From an uncultured beta proteobacterium (GTDB lineage Bacteria; Pseudomonadota; Gammaproteobacteria; Burkholderiales; Burkholderiaceae), in assembly GCA_903826775.1 (NCBI GenBank), contig CAIKFU010000015.1, positions 1 through 36,177 of the forward strand: a DNA stretch of 36,177 bases, read 5' to 3'. Position 1 is the first letter of the stretch, and each line of letters opens with the position of its first letter. Position numbers and translations under genes: made by a program. The notes beneath the pieces were generated by a model, which ran no database searches, had not been told where the DNA came from, and saw only the letters and a list, made by a program, of their open reading frames with translations. Of this stretch, positions 31,169 to 36,177 are shown one piece after another.

Positions 31169-31741
31169 ATGGAAAACCGCAACCACGCAAAATTTGCCGA
31201 ACTGGAAACGCAATTGAAAAGTTGGTTTATTGCCTCGAGCAAAGGGGACAACAGTGCGTATACAGAATTTTTAGTAAATTTAACGCGGTATTTAAGGGGC
31301 TTTTTTCGTAAACGCATGCAAGCATGTCCAGACCAGGTTGAGGATTTAGTGCAGGAAGTCCTGCTGGCTATCCACATCAAACGCCACACTTACGACAACG
31401 CGCTGCCGATTTCCTCCTGGATCCATGCTATTGCCAAATACAAGTACATCGATTTTTTGCGGGCTCGGCGCCATACCATCGATCAGGAGTCGCTGGACGA
31501 TGCGTCCGAGCTTTTCGGTCAATGTGACAACTTGGCGCAGGAATCGCAACGCGATGTAGGCAAGTTGCTGCTGACACTACCGGACTCTTTTCGAATTCCC
31601 ATTCAACTCACCAAATTGGAGGGCCACTCCGTCAAGGAAGCAGCCCAAATTTCCGGCATGAGCGAGTCCGCGATTAAAATCGGTGTTCACAGGGGTTTAA
31701 AAAAATTGGCGTCCACACTGGGATTTGAATATGAACACTGA
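31169..31741 (+). CDS. sigF: ECF sigma factor SigF (reactive chlorine/oxidant response)
   Basis: 190 aa. Region 2 holds QVEDLVQEVLLAIHIKRHTYD and ISSWIHAIAKYKYIDFLRARR (core and -10 binding). Region 4 has GHSVKEAAQISGMSESAIKI then VHRGLKKLA (-35 binding helix-turn-helix). It overlaps nrsF by 11 bases, the usual sigma/anti-sigma coupling. SigF with NrsF and the methionine-repair genes matches the hypochlorite-responsive regulon described in Azospira. Autoregulation is likely from the promoter just upstream. Confidence 0.88.
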   Translation: MENRNHAKFAELETQLKSWFIASSKGDNSAYTEFLVNLTRYLRGFFRKRMQACPDQVEDLVQEVLLAIHIKRHTYDNALPISSWIHAIAKYKYIDFLRARRHTIDQESLDDASELFGQCDNLAQESQRDVGKLLLTLPDSFRIPIQLTKLEGHSVKEAAQISGMSESAIKIGVHRGLKKLASTLGFEYEH

Positions 31742-32372
31742 CAAGCTCATTCAAATTTTGGCATCCGACTACATGCGGGATTCGCACCCCGCATTTAAAC
31801 GGCGATTATTGCTCGCCATTGGATTGGGTGGAGGCATATCCTTTCTGATGATGGCAACGCTGCTGAAGATTCGACCCGATCTGATGTTTGCAGCCACCCT
31901 GCCCACTTTTTGGCTAAAAGTCTTTTTTGCGATTGCGTTGCTGGGAGTGGGTTTGATGGGGGCAACAAAAACTGCCATGCCAGGTAAATCCATAACCAAC
32001 CCCTACTGGAAAATCGCCTTGCCGATTCTGGTGATCTGGATCATCGCCTATTGGACCATCATCAACCCGTCCGCTCCTGAAACTGCGGAATTAATTAAAG
32101 GCAGCACGTGGCAAGTCTGCTCCTTGTTGATCGCATTTTTATCGACGCCCATCTTTATTCTCGTTTTCTGGGTGCTCAGGGATATGGCATCTGTGAGACC
32201 TCGCCTCACTGGATTGATGGCTGGACTATTTTCGGGCGGTCTCGCTGCTAGCATTTACAGTCTGCATTGCCCCGAACTCTCTCCCGTTTTTGTGGGCATT
32301 TGGTATCTGCTAGGAATTCTGATTCCCGCAACCATCGGGGCACTGCTTGGCAAGAAAATACTCCGATGGTAA
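31731..32372 (+). CDS. nrsF: Anti-sigma factor NrsF (DUF1109)
   Basis: 213 aa with six membrane helices and a short cytoplasmic N-terminus (MNTDKLIQILASDYMRDSHP) for sigma binding. Two conserved cysteines, Cys130 in WQVCSLLIAF and Cys180 in YSLHCPE, are the redox-sensing pair of the family. Oxidation would release SigF. ATG at 31731 inside the end of sigF is preferred to TTG at 31725. Confidence 0.87.
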   Translation: MNTDKLIQILASDYMRDSHPAFKRRLLLAIGLGGGISFLMMATLLKIRPDLMFAATLPTFWLKVFFAIALLGVGLMGATKTAMPGKSITNPYWKIALPILVIWIIAYWTIINPSAPETAELIKGSTWQVCSLLIAFLSTPIFILVFWVLRDMASVRPRLTGLMAGLFSGGLAASIYSLHCPELSPVFVGIWYLLGILIPATIGALLGKKILRW

Positions 32373-32426
32373 GAAGTTAATGCGGGGAGAAGGTATTGCT
32401 ACCGATTTAAATTCCTCGTTGCCATA

Positions 32427-33458
32427 TCATGAGATGTTTTCAATATCCACGCCGACTGAAAAGCCAGCTTTCTTAACCGCTTCCCAGGTATCTTCGGGAA
32501 TATCAATACCGTTTAATAAACGCCCTTGTGCCGTTCTGGCCTCAGGCTCACCAGGCATCAATACCTCTGAAAACCCTTTCGCCGGAGGAATCCCTTTAAT
32601 TTTTTTAATCGTTTTTTGCAAAGCCAAATCGTACGTATCTTTTGCTTGAAACAAATCCGATCGCAATGCGAAAATAAATATGCCGCTTCGCTGCGTTACA
32701 CCGGGATACAACTCATTCCCAACCAATGGACCGCTTAACAATTCGGCAATGATGGCCAATGCATACCCTTTATGCCCACCAAACGGCAGCATAAATCCTC
32801 CATTAAAAAAATCATTCGGATTGGTAGTCGGTTCGCCGTTTTTATCCAACAAACAATTTGATGGCAACTGCTCATGCTTGGCCTTGGCCACTTTGATTTT
32901 TCCAGCGGCGATTGCCGAAGTCGCAAAATCCAATGTGACATCCGGCCCCTTGGAATTGGGAATCGAGAAGGCCATGGGATTGGTCCCCAGTATGGGAGCC
33001 GCGCCACCATAAGGCGCAGTCATTGGACGATCCACCGTGCCAATCGTCATAAACATCACGACGTCTTTTGCTGCCGCCCTCTCCGTAAACACCGCCAACC
33101 TTCCCGTGTGCGCGGCTTGAACCACCGATACCGCGCAAACGCCGACTTCCAATGCCTTTTTGATGGCCAAATCGGTTGCAAAATTACCAACCACTTGACC
33201 AAAGGACCAATTTCCTTTTACAAGCGCGCTAGTGGGCGTATCTTGAATCACCTCGGGAATGGCTTGAGGATCAATCTCCCCATCCACAATGCTTTGCAAA
33301 TACTCGGGGATCCGAAGAATCCCATGGGAATCGTGTCCTGCCAAATGATTGGCAACCAAGATTTCTGCAATTTGCATTGCATCGCCGCTTCTTGCCCCAG
33401 CAGCACAAAAAATCTGATGAACAATTTTAATTAATTGGAGATGGGGAAAGTTGAGCAT
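32427..33458 (-). CDS. Ldh-family (malate/L-lactate/ureidoglycolate-type) NAD(P) dehydrogenase
   Basis: 343 aa. The Ldh_2 family pattern is seen in LAGHDSHGILRIPEYLQSI (catalytic His in DSHG), AAHTGRLAVFTERAA, PILGTNPMAFSIP and PFGGHKGYALAIIAELL. It oxidises a 2-hydroxy acid with NAD(P); the precise substrate is unknown. Divergent from a TctC-type binding protein, which suggests a transported organic acid is its substrate or precursor. Confidence 0.86.
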   Translation of the reverse strand: MLNFPHLQLIKIVHQIFCAAGARSGDAMQIAEILVANHLAGHDSHGILRIPEYLQSIVDGEIDPQAIPEVIQDTPTSALVKGNWSFGQVVGNFATDLAIKKALEVGVCAVSVVQAAHTGRLAVFTERAAAKDVVMFMTIGTVDRPMTAPYGGAAPILGTNPMAFSIPNSKGPDVTLDFATSAIAAGKIKVAKAKHEQLPSNCLLDKNGEPTTNPNDFFNGGFMLPFGGHKGYALAIIAELLSGPLVGNELYPGVTQRSGIFIFALRSDLFQAKDTYDLALQKTIKKIKGIPPAKGFSEVLMPGEPEARTAQGRLLNGIDIPEDTWEAVKKAGFSVGVDIENIS

Positions 33459-33552
33459 GTTGTTATAAAAATCTTTAAGTATGAGTATGAGAAATAAATG
33501 ATATGCTGATCAAAAAATTAATCATATATTGAAAAGTAACCAGGAGACAAAG

Positions 33553-34551
33553 ATGGCTCGTTCGAGCGCTTTATGCATGAAAATATTACTAAGTGTTCTA
33601 TTGACTTCGCTTGCCCTGTTTTCCGTTTCAAGCTTTGCGCAAAACGGCTTTCCCAATAAACCGGTTAATTTGATTGTCCCATTTCCTCCCGGGGGAGCAG
33701 CCGATCAACCTTCGCGCTTAATTGCCCAATCCCTTTTTGGCGTCTGGCAACAACCCGCTGTCGTTATGACCAAACCCGGCGCCGGTGGCGCAATTGGTGC
33801 AGCTTTTGTTGCCAATTCCGCACCGGATGGTTATACCTTGCTGGCAACAAACCCATCCATGATCATCGTCCCCGAAGCCGATCGTATGTTTGATCGTCCG
33901 GCAAGCTTTGACCTAAGCAGCTTCACCCCATTGGCGTTATTGGTTGCCGATCCAGTAGTGCTGGTAGTGCGGGCGGATGCGCCCTGGAAGACGTACCAGG
34001 AATTTATTGCTGACGCCAAATCCAAACCTGGAGAAATTACCTATGGATCCTCCGGCGCCTACAGCGCATCCCATATTCCAATTGAAATGTTGGCCAATGC
34101 CGCCAATGTGAAATTTCGCCACATTCCCTACGCCGGCGGAGGTCCGGCCATCTTGGCTGTCATTGGCGGCCACATTGCCGCGACAGCCAGTTCCCCTACA
34201 GCCGTTATCAATCAAATCAAATCCGGAACACTAAGGCCGCTTGTTGTAACCGGAAGCAAAAGATTGGCCGCACTACCGGATGTTCCGACCGCAATCGAGC
34301 TGGGCTATAAGGAGGCGGAATTTTATCTTTGGATCGGGTTATTCGCACCCGTAAAAACTCCGGATGCCATCATCCAAACGTTGAGGGCTGATTTGCATCG
34401 GGCAGCATACCAAGAGAATGGATTCATTCAGAACATGACCAAGCTTGGTGCTGCTACGGATTACCGAGACGGGAATGCCTTTAGTGAGTTTTTGAAAAAG
34501 GATGCCGAACGAATCAAGTCCACGATGCAGAAAATCGGTAAGGTGGATTGA
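33553..34551 (+). CDS. Bug/TctC-type tripartite tricarboxylate transporter solute-binding protein
   Basis: 332 aa with a signal peptide ending SSFAQ. FPNKPVNLIVPFPPGGAADQ and the later KPGAGGAIGAAFVANSAPDG are the hallmark Bug motifs; YGSSGAYSASHIPIEML and IPYAGGGPAILAVIGGHI complete the fold. It binds a carboxylate in the periplasm. No TctA/TctB membrane genes are here, as is common for orphan Bug proteins in Burkholderiales. Start ATG 33553 with AGGAGA upstream; TTG at 33529 is rejected. Confidence 0.9.
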   Translation: MARSSALCMKILLSVLLTSLALFSVSSFAQNGFPNKPVNLIVPFPPGGAADQPSRLIAQSLFGVWQQPAVVMTKPGAGGAIGAAFVANSAPDGYTLLATNPSMIIVPEADRMFDRPASFDLSSFTPLALLVADPVVLVVRADAPWKTYQEFIADAKSKPGEITYGSSGAYSASHIPIEMLANAANVKFRHIPYAGGGPAILAVIGGHIAATASSPTAVINQIKSGTLRPLVVTGSKRLAALPDVPTAIELGYKEAEFYLWIGLFAPVKTPDAIIQTLRADLHRAAYQENGFIQNMTKLGAATDYRDGNAFSEFLKKDAERIKSTMQKIGKVD

Positions 34552-34559
34552 TAAACGGA

Positions 34560-35570
34560 TTAACCCTCCAATTCAATCTCTACGGTTTTTCCTCCTTGAT
34601 TTCCCGATTGCACCAATGCCTCAAAAAGCTTGATGTTTTCCAATAATTCTTCGTGGGCAAAAGGATAGCAACTACCGGTCAACGCTGCTTGCCGCCAAGA
34701 TTCAAAATTTAATGACACCGCATCATTGGCCTCGTAGGAAATTTCCTCTCGAGGTTCTGTCGTATCCTTGCAGTAGGTAAAAATAGTGGGCAGCCCTTTA
34801 TCGACATTGCCTTTTGAAACCAATTCAATCCAACCCTGGTCTCCAAAAACCGTGATTCGTCCGTAAAAGGGGGTCGCCGACAGGCAAGTGATCAACCCCC
34901 GAGCTCCCGATCTAAATTTGATTGAGGCAGACATATAGTCCTTGGCCGGCGGGTTGAAAATCAGCGTATCAACAGAGCAATTCACGCTTTCAGCCGGACC
35001 GACCATCGATACAAACATATCGGTGACGTGGATTCCCACAGCGGTCAGCATTCCAGCTGGAGCATGTTGTTGATTTAATCTCCAGTTGGATGCATCCAGC
35101 TTTCTAAATAAATCATGGCTTACATTCGCTTCGACGTGCAATATTTTTCCCAGTTCACCATTCCTAACCATCTGCATCATCTTGGCAACTGCCGGCTCGA
35201 ATCGACGTTCATGCCCGATACCCAAAACCCGTCCACGCTTCCGGGCTTCGCCTAGCATTTTCCGCGCACCATCGGATGTCATGGCTAGGGGTTTTTCACA
35301 AAATACCTGCTTTCCACTAGCCAACACCTTAAGGACCTGCTCTTCATGAACTGAGTGCGGCGTAGCAAGAATGATGCCTTCAAGGTCATCGCGCAACAGC
35401 AGGGATTCAAAATCCAAAACCAATTCAATCCCTAGATGCTTTAGAAAATCCGCCGCATCTTCTGGTGGAAAAGGATCAAAAGCGGCCACCACCTTAAACC
35501 CCGAATTGGATCCCAAGGATCGAATAATTTGCTTTCCCCACCACCCCAAACCCGCAACAGCAACTTTCAC
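34560..35570 (-). CDS. Gfo/Idh/MocA family oxidoreductase
   Basis: 336 aa. The N-terminal Rossmann motif is VAVAGLGWWGKQIIRSLGS; ATPHSVHEEQVLKVLASGKQ precedes the conserved CEKPLAM (Lys of the EKP catalytic motif). The C-terminal part has the beta-sheet domain (DMFVSMVGPAE, GARGLITCLSATP). NAD(P)-dependent oxidoreduction of a sugar or cyclitol is expected. GTG at 35568-35570 has AGGAG 7 bases upstream; ATG at 35576 is only one base from it. Probably acts with the sugar-binding protein upstream on the same strand. Confidence 0.87.
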   Translation of the reverse strand: MKVAVAGLGWWGKQIIRSLGSNSGFKVVAAFDPFPPEDAADFLKHLGIELVLDFESLLLRDDLEGIILATPHSVHEEQVLKVLASGKQVFCEKPLAMTSDGARKMLGEARKRGRVLGIGHERRFEPAVAKMMQMVRNGELGKILHVEANVSHDLFRKLDASNWRLNQQHAPAGMLTAVGIHVTDMFVSMVGPAESVNCSVDTLIFNPPAKDYMSASIKFRSGARGLITCLSATPFYGRITVFGDQGWIELVSKGNVDKGLPTIFTYCKDTTEPREEISYEANDAVSLNFESWRQAALTGSCYPFAHEELLENIKLFEALVQSGNQGGKTVEIELEG

Positions 35571-35659
35571 GCCCATTCTCCTGTAAATACACTCAACCCA
35601 ATAAAACGCATTTTTGCAATCTGCTTCTCATTGCAAATCCGCATGCCAACGGTTCGACT

Positions 35660-35712
35660 AAAAAAAATAATCATTGGTAGGCAGGGCAAAACACCCTACC
35701 TACCTACCAATG
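35660..35712 (-). terminator. Rho-independent terminator of the binding-protein gene
   Basis: Minus strand: CATTGGTAGG with inner AGGG arms pairs with its complement across 35672-35712, then an eight-T run (35660-35667 as A on the plus strand). It begins 3 bases after the stop of the periplasmic binding protein gene. Confidence 0.85.
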
Positions 35713-35715
35713 AAA

Positions 35716-36177
35716 TCAGGACTTGATCGCGTCTTCCCATTTTGGGCAAACACGGGACTCTACTGGGGTATCCCATTTTTGATAATTGTCCTTTTTAATC
35801 ACGCTGGCAGGAAAAAAGATTTCCTTGGGGACTGGTTGTTTGCGTAAATCCCGTACAGCAGCCATTACCCCCACGCAACCTTGCATAAAGCCGTTGTAAT
35901 CACCCGTCGCCAGCAACTTGCCAGATTTAATCGCATCAATTGCTTCTTGCGTACCATTGATTCCGGTTACCAACGCCTTACGACCGGCTCCATCCATTGC
36001 CTCAATCACTCCCGAAGCCATGGCATCATTGGCGGCAAGAACGCCATCAATCTGAGGATAGGTTTGCATCACATTCTCCATAACTTGAAGCGCTTGAAGG
36101 CGCTGGTAATTGGCTGGTTGCGACGCCAACAGCTTGATGCCTGGAGCTTCTTTAATGGCATCATTAAAACCGCGAAC
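35716..36177 (-). CDS. Sugar-type ABC transporter periplasmic binding protein, C-terminal part (runs off right edge)
   Basis: The open frame enters from the right edge (RGFNDAIKEAPGIKLLASQP) and ends at 35716, about 153 codons visible. QVMENVMQTYPQIDGVLAAN, DAMASGVIEAM, LVTGINGTQEAIDAIKSGKL and ATGDYNGFMQGC follow the RbsB/LacI-like type 1 binding fold, where the Asn-Asp of AANDAMA and the later Asp contact the sugar. The N-terminal half and signal peptide lie outside. A strong terminator follows the stop. Substrate unknown; sugar or sugar-acid is likely given the Gfo/Idh/MocA neighbour. Confidence 0.85.
   Translation of the reverse strand, partial: VRGFNDAIKEAPGIKLLASQPANYQRLQALQVMENVMQTYPQIDGVLAANDAMASGVIEAMDGAGRKALVTGINGTQEAIDAIKSGKLLATGDYNGFMQGCVGVMAAVRDLRKQPVPKEIFFPASVIKKDNYQKWDTPVESRVCPKWEDAIKS

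Noticed and set aside
33459..33552. ATGAT/ATCAT half-sites between Ldh and TctC genes
   Set aside because: Five-base arms with an 18-base spacer in A/T-rich DNA are not distinctive enough for an operator.

Overview
The window looks like chromosome of a mid-GC betaproteobacterium, probably Burkholderiales and perhaps close to Polynucleobacter-type freshwater Burkholderiaceae. This is inferred from a Bug/TctC solute-binding protein, a short-form RNB nuclease, many c-type cytochromes and a SigF/NrsF-type methionine-repair locus; no rRNA or marker gene fixes the taxon. Base composition varies: about 2.56-3.4, 6.1-8.8 and 25.1-26.8 kb look GC-richer, and 10.4-24.6 kb AT-richer. No tRNA, rRNA, CRISPR array or intact insertion sequence was seen.

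0-12.5 kb, mostly minus strand: a partial GNAT acetyltransferase, an unusual flavin reductase-patatin fusion, an alpha/beta hydrolase, an MgtA-type Mg2+ ATPase, a diheme cytochrome c / SHP-type cytochrome / cytochrome b561 electron-transfer operon, a membrane protein, a PaaI thioesterase, an RNase II-family nuclease and an exported amidohydrolase.

12.5-15.4 kb is the least explained part and the best candidate for a new system. A radical SAM/SPASM enzyme lies behind two tiny ORFs (30 and 32 aa, overlapping ATGA). Upstream lies an 88-aa four-cysteine membrane microprotein. Each unit is preceded by a nearly identical 131-bp leader that resembles a GEMM-I (cyclic di-GMP-I) riboswitch core, each with its own promoter; one promoter has an FNR-like box near -60. 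A 36-aa ORF follows the radical SAM gene.

15.4-24.6 kb is metal and sulfur handling. A Met-rich exported protein, a CopZ-like metallochaperone, a Crp/Fnr regulator with a TGAT-N4-ATCA box and thioredoxin 2 come first. Then comes a long minus-strand run: a split YeeE/YedE (TsuA/PmpAB) sulfur-compound transporter, an NPCGP-repeat protein, a HGHFH-motif protein, a periplasmic rhodanese, a BigR/SqrR-like dithiol ArsR repressor, DUF2892, an AhpD-like protein and an ICMT-like methyltransferase. Divergent from it are a cytochrome c4-like protein and two tandem TsdA-type diheme cytochromes. Together these suggest thiosulfate uptake, oxidation or tetrathionate reduction, and persulfide-sensing control.

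24.6-28.6 kb: a COG4315 lipoprotein, a cytochrome c'-type protein, a membrane-anchored parvulin, two small membrane proteins and a NapC/NirT tetraheme cytochrome with a perfect FNR box upstream.

28.7-32.4 kb is a hypochlorite/methionine-oxidation defence locus: an MXKDX methionine-rich periplasmic peptide, a MsrP/YedY-like molybdoenzyme, its cytochrome b partner and a secreted MsrA in one operon, divergent from sigF-nrsF. The divergent promoters carry the same TGTAACC-N16-CGAAT pattern in opposite directions.

32.4-36.2 kb is catabolic: an Ldh-family dehydrogenase, a TctC binding protein, a Gfo/Idh/MocA oxidoreductase and a partial sugar-type periplasmic binding protein.
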